From NCBI GenBank assembly GCA_021324465.1, contig JAJPJB010000011.1, forward strand, positions 1 to 64,000: DNA of 64,000 nt. Direction: 5' to 3'. The stretch comes from Hyphomicrobiaceae bacterium (GTDB lineage Bacteria; Pseudomonadota; Alphaproteobacteria; Rhizobiales; Xanthobacteraceae). Shown in pieces: positions 38,316-49,314 of this stretch (position 1 is its first letter; every line of letters starts with the position of its first letter). A program made the translations under genes and the position numbers. Under the pieces are notes generated by a model. It did no database searches and was not told the DNA's origin. It saw only the letters and a list, made by a program, of their open reading frames with translations.

Positions 38316-40409
38316 ATGTACGAAGCCATTGTTCTGTTGCCGCTGCTCGGCGCGGTCATCGCGGGCGTTATTTCGCTCGTCGGCGCCCACAATCGCTTTC
38401 CGGGCGCCGAGCCGGGCGCGCCGCATGACGACCATGCCGCGCCTTTGGCCGCAGAAGACCGTGCGCATGGCGCGCCGTCGGCGGACATGGCGGGAAGCAC
38501 GTTGCCGCATACCGGCGTGGAAGAGCCCGAACATGCGCCCTCAGCCGCCGGCTCGCTCGGCGCCGAGCTGATCACGTCGACCTTCCTGGCGATCGCCTGC
38601 CTGCTCTCGTGGTACGCGTTTTACGACGTTGGCTTCCTCCGCAACGAAGCGCGCGAGACGCTGTTCTCCTTCATCGGCTCTGCCGACCTGCACTCGGCCT
38701 GGCTGCTGCGCATAGATCCGCTCACCGCGGTGATGCTGGTCGTGGTGACGACGGTGTCGTCGCTCGTCCATATCTACTCGATCGGCTATATGGAGGAGGA
38801 TCCCTACAAGCCGCGTTTCTTCTCCTATCTGTCGTTCTTTACCTTCGCCATGCTGATGTTGGTGACGGCCGACAATCTGTTGCAGCTGTTCTTCGGCTGG
38901 GAGGGCGTGGGGCTCGCGAGCTATCTGTTGATCGGATTTTGGTATCACAAGCCGGAAGCGAATGCGGCCGCGATCAAGGCCTTCATTGTCAACCGCGTCG
39001 GCGATTTCGGCTTTTCACTCGGCATTTTCGCCGCGTTCTATCTGACCGGCGCGATCGATTTCGACACAGTCTTCGATCAGGCGGCCGGGCTCGTCGGCAA
39101 AAACATCCATTTTCTGAGCTGGAATTTTGACGCCCTCACCGTGGTGTGCCTGCTCTTGTTCATGGGCGCCATGGGCAAGTCGGCGCAATTCCTGCTGCAC
39201 ACCTGGTTGCCCGACGCCATGGAGGGCCCGACGCCAGTCTCCGCGCTGATTCATGCCGCTACCATGGTCACGGCCGGCGTGTTCATGGTGGCCCGGCTGT
39301 CGCCGCTGTTCGAGCTCGCGCCGAACGCCAAGGCCGTTGTCACCGTTATCGGCGCAACCACCGCGATGTTCGCCGCCACGGTCGGGCTGGTGCAGAACGA
39401 CATCAAGCGCATCATCGCCTATTCGACGTGTTCGCAGCTCGGTTACATGTTCGCCGCCATGGGTGCGGGCGCCTATTCGGTCGGCATGTTCCATCTGTTC
39501 ACGCATGCCTTCTTCAAGGCGCTGTTGTTTCTTGGGTCGGGCTGCGTGATCCTGGCGATGCACCACGAACAGGACATCCGCAAGATGGGCGGCTTGCGGC
39601 ACAAGATTCCCTTCACCCATTGGATGATGGTGATCGGCACGCTGGCGCTGACCGGTTTTCCGCTGACCGCCGGCTTTTTCTCCAAAGACGCCATCATCTC
39701 GGCCGACGACGTTGTGCAAGGCGGCGCCGCGGCCTACGGCTTCATCATGACCACTCTGGCCGCCGCCCTCACCTCGTTCTATTCGTGGCGGCTGATCTTC
39801 AAGACGTTCTGGGGCGAGCCGTACGACCGACATCATTATGAGGCGGCGCACGAGAGCCCCAAAGTGATGCTCGTTCCTCTGGCGATTCTGGCGGTCGGTT
39901 GCTTTGCCGCAGGCTGGCCGTTCGTGTCGATCTTCACCGGCCATGGCGCGGACGTGTTCTTCGGCACCTCGCTCAAGCTTGGGACCGCCGATACCATCTT
40001 CGAAGAGGTCGAAAGGCTTCCGATCTATGTCGAGCTCCTGCCGACGGCGATGATGGCCATAGGCTTCCTGATCGCGCTGTGGTTCTACATACTCAGGCCC
40101 GACGTGCCGGTCGCGCTGGCGCGCGATCAGCGCATCCTCTACGAATTTCTGCTCAACAAATGGTATTTCGACGAAATCTACGATTTCCTGTTTGTGCGTC
40201 CGGTGCTGTGGCTCGGCCGCCTGCTGTGGAAGGGCGGCGACGGTTTTCTCATCGACGGCTTTGGGCCCGACGGCGTCTCGGCGCGCGTCCTTGACGTCAC
40301 CAAGAACGTCATTCGGCTGCAGACCGGATATCTCTATCACTATGCCTTCGCCATGCTGATCGGCGTAGCGGCGCTCGTCACCTGGTTCATGTTCGCGGGG
40401 CCGCACTGA
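38316..40409 (+). CDS. nuoL: NADH-quinone oxidoreductase subunit L
   Basis: 697 residues, the distal antiporter-like subunit with the long lateral helix at the C-terminus. [20 protein letters not shown] supplies the key Glu, and [20 protein letters not shown] the key Lys of the half-channels. An extra hydrophilic loop of about 45 residues ([20 protein letters not shown] and following) sits between the first and second helices and is absent from E. coli NuoL. The stop shares its last base with the nuoM start. Confidence 0.98.
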   Translation: MYEAIVLLPLLGAVIAGVISLVGAHNRFPGAEPGAPHDDHAAPLAAEDRAHGAPSADMAGSTLPHTGVEEPEHAPSAAGSLGAELITSTFLAIACLLSWYAFYDVGFLRNEARETLFSFIGSADLHSAWLLRIDPLTAVMLVVVTTVSSLVHIYSIGYMEEDPYKPRFFSYLSFFTFAMLMLVTADNLLQLFFGWEGVGLASYLLIGFWYHKPEANAAAIKAFIVNRVGDFGFSLGIFAAFYLTGAIDFDTVFDQAAGLVGKNIHFLSWNFDALTVVCLLLFMGAMGKSAQFLLHTWLPDAMEGPTPVSALIHAATMVTAGVFMVARLSPLFELAPNAKAVVTVIGATTAMFAATVGLVQNDIKRIIAYSTCSQLGYMFAAMGAGAYSVGMFHLFTHAFFKALLFLGSGCVILAMHHEQDIRKMGGLRHKIPFTHWMMVIGTLALTGFPLTAGFFSKDAIISADDVVQGGAAAYGFIMTTLAAALTSFYSWRLIFKTFWGEPYDRHHYEAAHESPKVMLVPLAILAVGCFAAGWPFVSIFTGHGADVFFGTSLKLGTADTIFEEVERLPIYVELLPTAMMAIGFLIALWFYILRPDVPVALARDQRILYEFLLNKWYFDEIYDFLFVRPVLWLGRLLWKGGDGFLIDGFGPDGVSARVLDVTKNVIRLQTGYLYHYAFAMLIGVAALVTWFMFAGPH

Positions 40410-41926
40410 TGACCAGTTGGCCGATTCTTTCCGTGGTCACCTTCCTGCCGCTCGCCGGCGCGGTGTTCATCGCCTTTCTCAGCGAGGACCCGGCGGGCGT
40501 GCGCAATGCGCGCTGGGTGGCGCTGTGGACCACCCTTATCGTCTTCGCCATCTCGCTGATCTTGGTCTGGCGTTTCGATCCATCCAACGGCGACTTCCAG
40601 TTTTTAGAGAAACATCCGTGGCTTGGCGGCACGATCAATTATGAAATGGGTGTCGACGGCATTTCGCTGCCCTTTGTGATCCTCACCACGGGATTGATGC
40701 CGATCTGCATCTTGGCGAGCTGGACCGCGATTGAGAGCCGGGTGCGCGAATATATGGTGGCGTTTCTGGTGCTCGAGACGCTGATGGTCGGCACTTTCTG
40801 CGCGCTCGATCTTGTGCTGTTCTATCTGTTCTTCGAGGGCGGCCTCATTCCGATGTTCCTGATCATCGGGGTGTGGGGCGGGCCGCGCCGCGTCTATGCG
40901 AGCTTCAAGTTCTTCCTCTATACCCTGCTTGGCTCGGTGCTGATGCTGCTCGCCATCATGGCGATGTACTGGAATGCCGGCACGACTGACATCCCGACCC
41001 TGCTGCATCATGCCTTCCCGCGCAGCCTGCAGACCTGGGCATGGTTGGCATTCCTCGCCTCGTTTGCAGTAAAGATGCCGATGTGGCCGGTGCACACTTG
41101 GCTTCCTGACGCGCATGTCGAGGCGCCGACCGCGGGTTCGGTGATCCTCGCCGCGATTCTGTTGAAGATGGGCGGTTACGGCTTCTTGCGCTTTTCGCTG
41201 CCGATGTTTCCGGAAGCCTCGCAGCAGCTGGCGCCGCTGATCTATGCGCTCTCGGTGGTCGCGATAGTTTACACCTCGCTGGTCGCGCTGGTTCAGGAGG
41301 ACATGAAGAAGCTCATCGCCTATTCGTCGGTAGCGCATATGGGCTTTGTCACAATGGGGATTTTCGCCGTCACCGCGCAGGGCGTCGCCGGCGGCATTTT
41401 CCAGATGATTTCCCACGGCATCGTCTCTGCCGCGCTCTTCCTCTGCGTCGGCGTCGTCTACGACCGGATGCATACGCGCGAGATCGCCGCCTATGGCGGG
41501 CTGGTCAATCGCATGCCACTTTATGCCTTCACCTTCATGATGTTCACCTTGGCCAATGTCGGCCTGCCGGGCACCTCGGGCTTCGTCGGCGAATTCCTCA
41601 CCCTGATCGGCACGTTCCGCGTCAATACCTGGGTTGCCACGCTGGCAACGCTTGGCACCATCCTGTCCGCCGCCTATGCGCTGTGGCTCTATCGCAAGAT
41701 CGTCTTCGGCAGGCTTGAAAAGCCGAGTCTGTTCAGCATCAGGGACATGGGTTGGCGAGAACTGGCGATCTTTGTGCCGCTGATCGTCTTGACCCTCATT
41801 CTCGGCGTTTATCCAAAGCCGGTGCTGGATTTCTCCTCCGCTTCGGTGACGCAATTGATCGACAATTATCGGCACGCGCTTGCCGCCGCGCAGACCGCGG
41901 GGCAAACCGCTTCCCTCGGACGTTAG
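40409..41926 (+). CDS. nuoM: NADH-quinone oxidoreductase subunit M
   Basis: 505 residues with about 14 membrane helices of the Mrp-antiporter fold. [20 protein letters not shown] has the conserved Glu of helix 5, and [20 protein letters not shown] has the Lys. It is the second proton pump of the membrane arm. nuoN begins 11 bases after its stop. Confidence 0.98.
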   Translation: MTSWPILSVVTFLPLAGAVFIAFLSEDPAGVRNARWVALWTTLIVFAISLILVWRFDPSNGDFQFLEKHPWLGGTINYEMGVDGISLPFVILTTGLMPICILASWTAIESRVREYMVAFLVLETLMVGTFCALDLVLFYLFFEGGLIPMFLIIGVWGGPRRVYASFKFFLYTLLGSVLMLLAIMAMYWNAGTTDIPTLLHHAFPRSLQTWAWLAFLASFAVKMPMWPVHTWLPDAHVEAPTAGSVILAAILLKMGGYGFLRFSLPMFPEASQQLAPLIYALSVVAIVYTSLVALVQEDMKKLIAYSSVAHMGFVTMGIFAVTAQGVAGGIFQMISHGIVSAALFLCVGVVYDRMHTREIAAYGGLVNRMPLYAFTFMMFTLANVGLPGTSGFVGEFLTLIGTFRVNTWVATLATLGTILSAAYALWLYRKIVFGRLEKPSLFSIRDMGWRELAIFVPLIVLTLILGVYPKPVLDFSSASVTQLIDNYRHALAAAQTAGQTASLGR

Positions 41927-41937
41927 GACCAGTTGAG

Positions 41938-43383
41938 ATGTACGGCGCGCAACTTCCCAGTCTTGTTCCGCTGTTGCCGGGACTCGTGCTCGGCATCGGT
42001 GCCATGGCGCTGTTGATGCTTGGCGTATTCCGTGGCCAGTCCTTTGGACGCGTCGTCGATTTCATCGCCATTGTCCTCCTGGTGGTCGCCGGCGCGGTCC
42101 TCGTCGCGCTGCCGCCCGGCAAGCTGACGACTTTCGGCGGCAGCTTTGTGGTCGACGATTTCGCTCGCTTCCTCAAAGTCCTGGCGCTGATCGGCTCGGC
42201 GGCGGCGATCCTGATGTCGCTCGACTATGCCGAGCGCGAGCGGCAGCAGCGCTTCGAATTTTCGGTTCTGGTGCTGCTCTCGACGCTGGGCATGCTGATG
42301 CTGATCTCGGCGGCCGACTTGATCGCGCTTTATCTCGGCCTCGAACTGATGAGTCTGCCCCTCTATGTGGTGGCGGCGAGCCATCGCGATTCCTTGCGCG
42401 CGACCGAAGCCGGGCTGAAATATTTCGTGCTCGGCGCTTTGTCGTCGGGCATGCTGCTGTACGGCGCCTCGCTGGTCTACGGCTTTACCGGCACGGTGAG
42501 TTTTTCCGGCATCGCGCATGCGGCGGGGCAGGAGACTGGAGCTGGCGGTACCGGGCTGATTTTCGGCATTGTCTTTCTGTTTGCCGGCTTCTGCTTCAAG
42601 GTTTCGGTCGTGCCGTTCCATATGTGGACGCCCGATGTCTACGAAGGCGCGCCGACGCCGGTCACTGCTTTCTTTGCCGCCGCGCCGAAGGTTGCCGGTA
42701 TCGCCATGTTCGTGCGCACTGCGGTCATGGCCTTTCCCGGCATTACCGGCCAGTGGCAGCAGATTCTGGTCTTCGTCTCTATCGCCTCAATGGCGCTCGG
42801 CTCGTTCGCCGCCATCGGCCAGCGCAACATCAAGCGGCTGATGGCCTATTCCTCGATCGGTCATATGGGCTTTGCGCTGATCGGGCTCGCCGCCGGCACG
42901 TCCGAGGGCGTGCAAGGCGTGCTGATCTATGCCGCGATCTATGTGACCATGACGCTTGGCGTGTTTGCGGTGATCTTGGCGATGCGCCGGTCCGGCGGCA
43001 TGGTCGAGACGATCGATCAATTGGCAGGGCTGGCGCGTACCAACCCGACCATGGCCTTCTTCATGGCGATGCTGTTGTTCTCGCTGGCGGGCATTCCGCC
43101 GCTCGCCGGCTTCTTCGCGAAGTTCTACGTCTTCCTCGCCGCCATCAAGGCCGGGCTTTATGTGCTCGCCGTGATCGGTGTCGTTACCAGCGTCGTCGGC
43201 GCTTACTACTATTTGGCCATCGTCAAGATCATGTATTTTGACGAGCCTGCCGAAAGCTTTTACAGCATGCCTGCGGAATTGCGGCTGGTGCTGATTGTGT
43301 GCGGCTTGTTCAATATTCTTTTCTTTGTTTATCCCGGCCCTCTCGTTGGTGTGGCGAGTGCGGCCGCAAGTTCTCTGTTCTGA
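41938..43383 (+). CDS. nuoN: NADH-quinone oxidoreductase subunit N
   Basis: 481 residues from ATG 41938 ([20 protein letters not shown]) with GTTGAG upstream; the longer open frame overlaps nuoM and is not used. [20 protein letters not shown] and [20 protein letters not shown] are the NuoN antiporter motifs. It is the last of the 14 core genes. The stop codon overlaps the birA start. Confidence 0.98.
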   Translation: MYGAQLPSLVPLLPGLVLGIGAMALLMLGVFRGQSFGRVVDFIAIVLLVVAGAVLVALPPGKLTTFGGSFVVDDFARFLKVLALIGSAAAILMSLDYAERERQQRFEFSVLVLLSTLGMLMLISAADLIALYLGLELMSLPLYVVAASHRDSLRATEAGLKYFVLGALSSGMLLYGASLVYGFTGTVSFSGIAHAAGQETGAGGTGLIFGIVFLFAGFCFKVSVVPFHMWTPDVYEGAPTPVTAFFAAAPKVAGIAMFVRTAVMAFPGITGQWQQILVFVSIASMALGSFAAIGQRNIKRLMAYSSIGHMGFALIGLAAGTSEGVQGVLIYAAIYVTMTLGVFAVILAMRRSGGMVETIDQLAGLARTNPTMAFFMAMLLFSLAGIPPLAGFFAKFYVFLAAIKAGLYVLAVIGVVTSVVGAYYYLAIVKIMYFDEPAESFYSMPAELRLVLIVCGLFNILFFVYPGPLVGVASAAASSLF

Positions 43384-44189
43384 TGCGGCTTGATCCAGCC
43401 GCCGCCGCGGCAGGTTTTCGCCTGCTCGACCAGGACGTTTTGCCATCGACCAATTTGGAGGCCTTGGCTCTCGCCCGGCACGGCGACGATGGGCGGGTTT
43501 GGGTGGTCGCACGCCGACAAACCGCAGGTCGCGGGCGCGGTGGGCGCGAATGGGTCTCCCCGCCGGGCAATCTCTATGCGACGCTTCTTTTGCTCGATCC
43601 GGCGCCGGCCGAAATCGCGCCGCAACTCGCTTTTGTTGCCGGCCTTGCTGTCTGCGATGCGATCGTCGACTGCGCGCGCAATTTTGCCAACAAGCTTGCG
43701 CTGAAATGGCCCAACGACGTGCTCCATGACGGTCGAAAGCTTGCCGGCATTCTGATCGAAAGCGAAGCGGCGGGGGCCAGGCTCGCGGTTGCGACAGGGA
43801 TCGGCATCAATTGCGAGCGCCATCCCGAGCGGACCGCATTTCCGGCTACCGATCTCGCGGAAGCTTGCAGGTCGGTTTCGCCTGAAACGCTGTTTTGCGC
43901 GTTGTCCCGTCGGATGATGCACCGGCTCGATCAGTGGAACCGCGGCAAGGGCTTCCCTCTGATTCGCGGCGAGTGGCTTGATCGTGCCGCCGGGCTCGGC
44001 AGCGAGGTCGCCGTGCGGCTTGCCGGCCGCGAGCTCCGTGGCGCGTTCGAGCGCCTCGATGAAGCCGGCCGGTTGCTGCTGCGTCTGCCTGAGGGCACGC
44101 TCAAGACCATCGCCGCCGGCGATGTATTTCCGGTCGCCCGAGGCGCGCCGCTGAATTCTTCGCTGGACCAGAAAGGCCAGGCGGACTGA
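43383..44189 (+). CDS. birA: Biotin--[acetyl-CoA-carboxylase] ligase
   Basis: 268 residues from ATG 43383. The biotin protein ligase motifs are present: GRGRGGREWVSPPGNLYATL for biotinyl-AMP binding, KWPNDVLHDGRKLAGILIES with the catalytic Lys, and GIGINCERHP. The C-terminal cap domain is present, but the N-terminal helix-turn-helix of E. coli BirA is not, so this is a class I enzyme without repressor function. It attaches biotin to AccB and other carboxylases. It is coupled to nuoN and rnj by overlapping codons. Confidence 0.96.
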   Translation: MRLDPAAAAAGFRLLDQDVLPSTNLEALALARHGDDGRVWVVARRQTAGRGRGGREWVSPPGNLYATLLLLDPAPAEIAPQLAFVAGLAVCDAIVDCARNFANKLALKWPNDVLHDGRKLAGILIESEAAGARLAVATGIGINCERHPERTAFPATDLAEACRSVSPETLFCALSRRMMHRLDQWNRGKGFPLIRGEWLDRAAGLGSEVAVRLAGRELRGAFERLDEAGRLLLRLPEGTLKTIAAGDVFPVARGAPLNSSLDQKGQAD

Positions 44190-45856
44190 TGGCGCCCAAC
44201 GACCTTGTCTTCGCACCGCTTGGCGGCATCGGCGAGATCGGGATGAACCTCTCGATCTATGGTTTTGGCGATGAGCGGCGCCGGCAATGGATCATCGTCG
44301 ATTGCGGCGTGTCCTTTGCATCTGAGGAGCAATTGCCCGGCATCGATCTCGTCCTGCCGGACATCCGCTATTTGATCGAGGAGCGCAAAAACATTCTGGG
44401 CCTCGTGCTCACGCATGGCCACGAGGACCATATGGGCGCATTGCTCGACCTGTGGCCGCAGCTCAAAGTGCCGCTTTACGCGACCCCGTTCACGGCCGCG
44501 CTGTTCGAGGCGCGGCGCGTCTCGGAGCCCGGAGCGCCGCAGATTCCAATCGCTGTGGTGCCGCTCGGCGGGCACCTGACGCTCGGCCCGTTCGAAATCG
44601 ATTTCATCAACGTAGCGCATTCGATCCCGGAATCGAATGCGCTTGCAATCCGCACGCCGGCCGGCACCGTGATCCATACCGGTGATTGGAAAATCGATCC
44701 GACGCCGACGCTGGGGACGCCAACCGATGCGGCACGGCTCACCGCATTCGGAGATGATGGCGTGCTCGCGCTCATCGGCGACTCGACCAACGCCGTGCGT
44801 GACGGCCGCTCGCCGTCCGAAGCCGACGTCGCCAAGACGCTCGCTGACCTGATCAAGACCGCGCCGCGGCGTGTGGCGGTGACCACGTTTGCCTCCCATG
44901 TCGGCCGCTTGCGCGCGGTGGCGGAAGCCGCCCGTGCCGCTGACCGCGAAGTCGTCGTTGTCGGCCGCGCCATGGAGCGGGTGATCCAAGTCGCGCGCGA
45001 GACCGGTTATCTGGGCGGCGTGCAGGAATTTCGTGGTGTTGAAAGCTACGGTTATCTGCCGCCCGACAAGGTCCTGGCGCTTCTTACCGGCAGCCAGGGC
45101 GAGCCCCGCGCCGCGCTTGCGCGCATCGCACAGGACGAACACCCCGACGTCGCCCTCTCACGCGGCGACCGCGTGATTTTTTCGGCTCGTCCGATCCCAG
45201 GCAATGAAAAGGCGATTGCCAAGGTCATCAATGGCCTGGTGCTGCAAGGCGTCGAGGTCATTACCGACCGAACGCATCTGGTGCATGTCTCCGGCCATCC
45301 ACGGCGCGACGAATTGCGCGAGATGATCGGTTGGGTGCGGCCGAAAATTGTGATTCCGGCGCACGGCGAGGCGCTGCATCTTGCCGAACATGCCGAACTC
45401 GCCCGCCGCGCCGGCGTGCCGCACGTGCTCGTGTGCCGCAACGGCGATCTGGTGCGGCTGTCAGCCGATGGACCGCAGATCGTCGATGAGATTCCCTGCG
45501 GCCGCCTTTACAAGGACGGCAAGCTCATGGTCAGCGCAGAATCGCGTACCGTCGCGGCGCGCCGTCGCCTGAGCTTCTCCGGCATGGTTTCGGTGGCGCT
45601 GGCGCTGGACGATAACGGCGCGCTGGTCGCCGATCCCGAAGTCGAGCTCATCGGCCTGCCGGAGACCGACGCCAATGGCGCCTCGATGACCGAGATTGCG
45701 CGCGACGCGGTCGAGATCGCCTTCGATGCACTGCCCAAGCCGCGCCAGCGCGACCCGGAGGCGGTGACGGAGGCGGTGCGGCGCGGCGTCCGCTCGGCGA
45801 TCGCCGAGCGCTGGGATAAGAAGCCGATCTGTCATGTGCATGTGCTTACGGTATAG
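44189..45856 (+). CDS. rnj: Ribonuclease J
   Basis: 555 residues. The metallo-beta-lactamase domain shows LTHGHEDHMGALLDLW with the zinc-binding residues and IHTGDWKIDPTP; the beta-CASP domain carries LIGDSTNAVRDGRSPSEADV and the final HVSGHPRRDELREMIG and PAHGEALHL motifs. RNase J is a 5'-3' exo- and endoribonuclease for rRNA maturation and mRNA decay in alphaproteobacteria. Coupling to birA is by shared bases; this order is usual in Hyphomicrobiales. Confidence 0.97.
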   Translation: MAPNDLVFAPLGGIGEIGMNLSIYGFGDERRRQWIIVDCGVSFASEEQLPGIDLVLPDIRYLIEERKNILGLVLTHGHEDHMGALLDLWPQLKVPLYATPFTAALFEARRVSEPGAPQIPIAVVPLGGHLTLGPFEIDFINVAHSIPESNALAIRTPAGTVIHTGDWKIDPTPTLGTPTDAARLTAFGDDGVLALIGDSTNAVRDGRSPSEADVAKTLADLIKTAPRRVAVTTFASHVGRLRAVAEAARAADREVVVVGRAMERVIQVARETGYLGGVQEFRGVESYGYLPPDKVLALLTGSQGEPRAALARIAQDEHPDVALSRGDRVIFSARPIPGNEKAIAKVINGLVLQGVEVITDRTHLVHVSGHPRRDELREMIGWVRPKIVIPAHGEALHLAEHAELARRAGVPHVLVCRNGDLVRLSADGPQIVDEIPCGRLYKDGKLMVSAESRTVAARRRLSFSGMVSVALALDDNGALVADPEVELIGLPETDANGASMTEIARDAVEIAFDALPKPRQRDPEAVTEAVRRGVRSAIAERWDKKPICHVHVLTV

Positions 45857-45899
45857 TCGCGAAGGAGCGCATTCTGCCGGGCTTGAGGAGATGAAAACA

Positions 45900-46304
45900 A
45901 TGATCGGCAGGCTCAATCACGTCGCAATTGCGGTGCGCGACCTTGGCAAGGCGGTGGCGGTCTATCGCGATGTCCTTGGCGCGGAGGTCTCAGCCGCAGT
46001 GCCGCAGCCGGACCACGGCGTGACCACGGTCTTCGTCACGCTGCCCAACACCAAGATCGAGTTGCTGGAGCCCCTCGGCGAGGGCTCGCCGATTGCCAAG
46101 TTCCTCGAGCGCAATCCGGACGGCGGCATGCATCATATCTGTTACGAAGTGGACGACATCCGCGCCGCCCGCGATAGGCTGAAAGCCTCAGGCGCGCGGG
46201 TGCTGGGCGACGGCGAGCCGAAGATTGGCGCCCACGGCAAGGCGGTGCTGTTCCTCCATCCGAAGGATTTTTCCGGCACTCTGGTGGAACTCGAGCAAGG
46301 ATGA
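45900..46304 (+). CDS. mce: Methylmalonyl-CoA epimerase
   Basis: 134 residues of VOC fold. LNHVAIAVRDLGKAVAVYRD and GGMHHICYEVDDI supply metal-binding His residues, and TLVELEQG at the end supplies the Glu. It interconverts the R and S forms of methylmalonyl-CoA in propionyl-CoA use. The ATG at 45900 is preferred because the GAGGAG at 45885-45890 is properly spaced; ATG 45891 is too close to it. The stop overlaps the DUF1467 start. Confidence 0.95.
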   Translation: MIGRLNHVAIAVRDLGKAVAVYRDVLGAEVSAAVPQPDHGVTTVFVTLPNTKIELLEPLGEGSPIAKFLERNPDGGMHHICYEVDDIRAARDRLKASGARVLGDGEPKIGAHGKAVLFLHPKDFSGTLVELEQG

Positions 46305-46588
46305 CCATCGCCACTGCGCTTGCGATCTATTTCTTGATCTGGTGGGTGGCGCTGTTTGCGGTCCTGCCGTGGGGCGTGCGCAGCCAACATGAGGGGGGCG
46401 AAGAGGCCGGCCAGATGGCGCCGGGTACCGACCCGGGCGCCCCCATGGTCTTTCGGCTCGGCCGGAAGCTGTTATGGACGACGGTGGTGGCCGCGGCGGT
46501 GTATGCGGTGGGCGCCCTTATCTATGTCGAGCACTTGGTCTCGCTGGATGGCCTGATGGCGCCGTTTGTCGGACGCGATATTCATTAA
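46301..46588 (+). CDS. DUF1467 family small membrane protein
   Basis: 95 residues. Two membrane helices are visible: TALAIYFLIWWVALFAVLPW (5-24) and LWTTVVAAAVYAVGALIYVE (58-77). Between them lies GVRSQHEGGEEAGQMAPGTD, the DUF1467 signature with WGVRSQ. It overlaps mce by four bases and is the last gene of the nuo-birA-rnj-mce series, a typical Hyphomicrobiales arrangement. The function is unknown. Confidence 0.94.
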   Translation: MTIATALAIYFLIWWVALFAVLPWGVRSQHEGGEEAGQMAPGTDPGAPMVFRLGRKLLWTTVVAAAVYAVGALIYVEHLVSLDGLMAPFVGRDIH

Positions 46589-46715
46589 ACTTGGGAACTC
46601 ATAAAGGCGGGACAACACGGACCGTGAGGATCGACCGATCATGTCTGGCTGCGGCCAGGACCGACGCCGCGAAGCGATGAGAGGCTGTCATTTATGGATT
46701 ATGACCCTAACCAAC

Positions 46716-47009
46716 TTAGTTGCACAATTCGTTGGCAGGCGTGTCGGACGTGCATGCGGGTAGCGACGGAGCATTGGCAGAGGTACCGGCGTTCACCGTT
46801 CCATAGCCCTGGCCGCTCGATCGGCCTGACGTGCAGAATGTACCGGCAATCAACTCGTTGCAGATTACGTCCATGGCGGAACTCGCGGGGCTACGCTGCG
46901 CAGAGGGATTTGCTGTCGGGCCGATCTGCCGCTGACCGTTCGGCGCTACGAATTGCGCTGCAGCCGGCGTAGCGGCGAGCAGGACAGCCGTTATTGCGAG
47001 AGCCTTCAT
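46716..47009 (-). CDS. Small exported protein of unknown function
   Basis: 97 residues. The signal peptide is MKALAITAVLLAATPAAAQF. The mature part of about 78 residues has four cysteines (DVICNELIAGTFC, PACTSDTPANELCN), enough for two disulfides, and a Gly/Ser/Ala-rich middle. The C-terminus is NELCN. No named family is recognised, though short exported proteins like this are frequent in the order. It is convergent with the DUF1467 gene. Confidence 0.75.
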   Translation of the reverse strand: MKALAITAVLLAATPAAAQFVAPNGQRQIGPTANPSAQRSPASSAMDVICNELIAGTFCTSGRSSGQGYGTVNAGTSANAPSLPACTSDTPANELCN

Positions 47010-47176
47010 AACTACCCTTATGCGTGCAGCCTAAGCCCCCGAGCTGCGCTCTGCCGCTCAACACCATCGCTGCGGCGTGGTTCCGCGCTTGCCGCGGCGC
47101 GCAGGCAAAAGAGGACAGACGCCAGACGACAAACGACGCAGACAACAGAGGTAAGAGCTCTTTGCTCCGTCGTCTG

Positions 47177-47395
47177 TCATCTCTCGTCCAGCATCCCTTT
47201 GCGTCCCATCCAGGCGACGATTGGCATGGCCGGCACAACCCAGCCAAGGCCTGCGATCACATAGTAGGCGACCGACAGCACGGAACTGTCGCGAATGGCC
47301 GGCGCTTGCGCCAAAGCCATCGCCAGCAGCGCCCACACCGCGACCAGCGCGAACAGCGCAATGGCACCAATGAATTTGCGCAAACGGATTGACAT
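47177..47395 (-). CDS. DUF2842 domain small membrane protein
   Basis: 72 residues with two hydrophobic helices ([20 protein letters not shown] and [20 protein letters not shown]) and the DUF2842 ending [16 protein letters not shown]. The start ATG at 47395 lies 90 bases from the divergent ctaA start. Several genomes of the order keep this gene near ctaA, which fits an inner-membrane role, but no function is proven. Confidence 0.92.
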   Translation of the reverse strand: MSIRLRKFIGAIALFALVAVWALLAMALAQAPAIRDSSVLSVAYYVIAGLGWVVPAMPIVAWMGRKGMLDER

Positions 47396-47484
47396 GGCGG
47401 GCGGGGTTGTGCAGCGGCATCAGTTCGGTTGCGAGAGCAGGGCGCAGCACTATATGGTCCGCCCGCTTGCGACAAGTGATCAGC

Positions 47485-48573
47485 ATGCCGGCTAAGAAAC
47501 CTTCGCTGCAACAGACGCGCGCGATCCGGCTGTGGCTTTGTGCCATGGCGGCGCTGGTGCTCGCCATGGTGCTGGTCGGCGGCGCGACGCGGCTGACCGA
47601 ATCCGGCCTCTCGATCACCGAATGGAGGCCGGTGACGGGGGTTGTGCCGCCGCTAAGCGAGGCGCAATGGCAGAGCGAATTCGAAAAATACCAGGTGATC
47701 CCGCAATATCGGGCGCTCAACGAGGGCATGAGTCTCGACGCGTTCAAGTCCATTTATTGGTGGGAATGGACGCATCGGCTGATCGGCCGCACCATTGGTA
47801 TCGTGTTCCTTTTGCCGTTCCTGTGGTTTCTCTGGCGCGGCTGGATTGGGCCGGGATTGCGCAGGCGGCTATGGCTGATCTTCGGCTTGGGTGCGCTGCA
47901 AGGCGCGGTCGGCTGGTGGATGGTCGCGTCCGGTCTCGCCGAGCGCATCGAAGTCTCGCAATATCGGCTCGCGACCCATCTTCTGCTCGCCTGTCTGATC
48001 TATGTGGCGCTGCTGTGGACGGCACAGCGCTTCGAGGATGAGCCATCGGCGCCAGTGCCGCCGCGCATTCGCATCGGTGCGATTGCGCTTCTGCTCCTTG
48101 TTCTCGGACAGATCTATCTCGGCGCGCTGGTCGCCGGGCTGCGCGCCGGCCGCATCTACAATACCTGGCCGCTGATCGACGGGTCGCTGCTGCCGGATCC
48201 ATCGCGCCTGTTCTTCAATGCGCCACTGTGGCGGAATTTCTTTGAAAATGCTCTCACCGTGCAATTCGACCACCGCATGCTGGCTTACACGATCTTTGTT
48301 GTCGCGCTCGCCCATGCTTTCGCCGTTGCGCGCGGCTTGAGAAAAGGGTCGGTAGTCGCCGGCGCCGCACTGCTGGCTGCCGCGGTGACCTTGCAGGCAG
48401 CGCTCGGCGTCTGGACCCTGCTCCTGGTCGCGCCGCTGCCGCTGGCGCTCGCGCATCAGGCGGTGGCGATGCTGGTGCTGACGATTGCGACCCTACATGC
48501 AGCCACCGTCGCCGAACGCAACCCGCGACGTCAGCCGGCCAGCGCGCGCACCTTCTGGAAAACCGCCGAATAG
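47485..48573 (+). CDS. ctaA: Heme A synthase (COX15/CtaA family)
   Basis: 362 residues from ATG 47485 with eight membrane helices. [16 protein letters not shown] is the family signature after helix 1. Heme-ligand histidines lie in [29 protein letters not shown] and [10 protein letters not shown]. The enzyme oxidises the C8 methyl of heme O to the formyl group of heme A for aa3-type cytochrome oxidases. Its last 43 bases overlap the convergent methyltransferase gene. Confidence 0.96.
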   Translation: MPAKKPSLQQTRAIRLWLCAMAALVLAMVLVGGATRLTESGLSITEWRPVTGVVPPLSEAQWQSEFEKYQVIPQYRALNEGMSLDAFKSIYWWEWTHRLIGRTIGIVFLLPFLWFLWRGWIGPGLRRRLWLIFGLGALQGAVGWWMVASGLAERIEVSQYRLATHLLLACLIYVALLWTAQRFEDEPSAPVPPRIRIGAIALLLLVLGQIYLGALVAGLRAGRIYNTWPLIDGSLLPDPSRLFFNAPLWRNFFENALTVQFDHRMLAYTIFVVALAHAFAVARGLRKGSVVAGAALLAAAVTLQAALGVWTLLLVAPLPLALAHQAVAMLVLTIATLHAATVAERNPRRQPASARTFWKTAE

Positions 48574-49148
48574 TGATAGGGCGGAATTTCGACGAGGCGC
48601 GCGAATTTTAGGCCCGATTGTTCGACCGCAGCCTTCACCTCGTCGGGCCTCATCCTCAATTCGGTCTTCGGACCACGCGGCTGTCCGAGGACCGTCGTCT
48701 CTTCTCTTGGCCTCTGATGCCAGTTCACGACGGCAAATTGACCGTCGGGCGCGAGACTGTCGGCAACCGACTTGCTCAGCCGCACCTTGTCCGGAACGCC
48801 ATGGAAGGCGTTGGCCAAAAAGACATAGTCGACCGGCTCGACAACGACTTTGGCGAGATCATAGGCGTCGGCAATGATGAATTCGCAGTTGCTCAGCTGC
48901 GCTTCGCAGGCGCGACGGCGTGCGATGTCCAAAAGCGCGCCATCGATGTCGACGGCAATGACGCGGCGGGCGACCCTCGCCATCGGCAGCGTGAACCAGC
49001 CGTTGCCGGCGCACAAATCGACCGCGGTCGTCCCGGCTGCCAATCCCGATTTGGTGAGGACGCCTGCCGGATCCGGCCACAGCGCTTGCCACCAATCAGC
49101 ATCCGGCATTTCGGTGCCTTGGAAGAAACCGGCAATCATCGAGCGCAC
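48531..49148 (-). CDS. Class I SAM-dependent methyltransferase
   Basis: 205 residues (an ATG at 49139 would remove three). The SAM-binding motif I is [20 protein letters not shown], motif [13 protein letters not shown], then the acidic loop [10 protein letters not shown] and [15 protein letters not shown]. No target-recognition domain is evident; the family resembles UbiE-like methyltransferases. The C-terminus [15 protein letters not shown] overlaps the 3' end of ctaA on the opposite strand by 43 bases, a tail-to-tail overlap. Confidence 0.9.
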   Translation of the reverse strand: MRSMIAGFFQGTEMPDADWWQALWPDPAGVLTKSGLAAGTTAVDLCAGNGWFTLPMARVARRVIAVDIDGALLDIARRRACEAQLSNCEFIIADAYDLAKVVVEPVDYVFLANAFHGVPDKVRLSKSVADSLAPDGQFAVVNWHQRPREETTVLGQPRGPKTELRMRPDEVKAAVEQSGLKFARLVEIPPYHYSAVFQKVRALAG

Positions 49149-49314
49149 CTGTCTCGTGCTCAGAGCGTAATCATCTGGTGTAGAGTCGGTCTCATACTGC
49201 GCCCGTCCCGCAGCGCGGACCCCTGCCTGCCCAAGGAAGAGTCAAATCTCCGCTTACGCGTCGCTTACGTGGGAATGAGCGGAGAATACTTCAATGTAAA
49301 ATAACGCACGCTAT

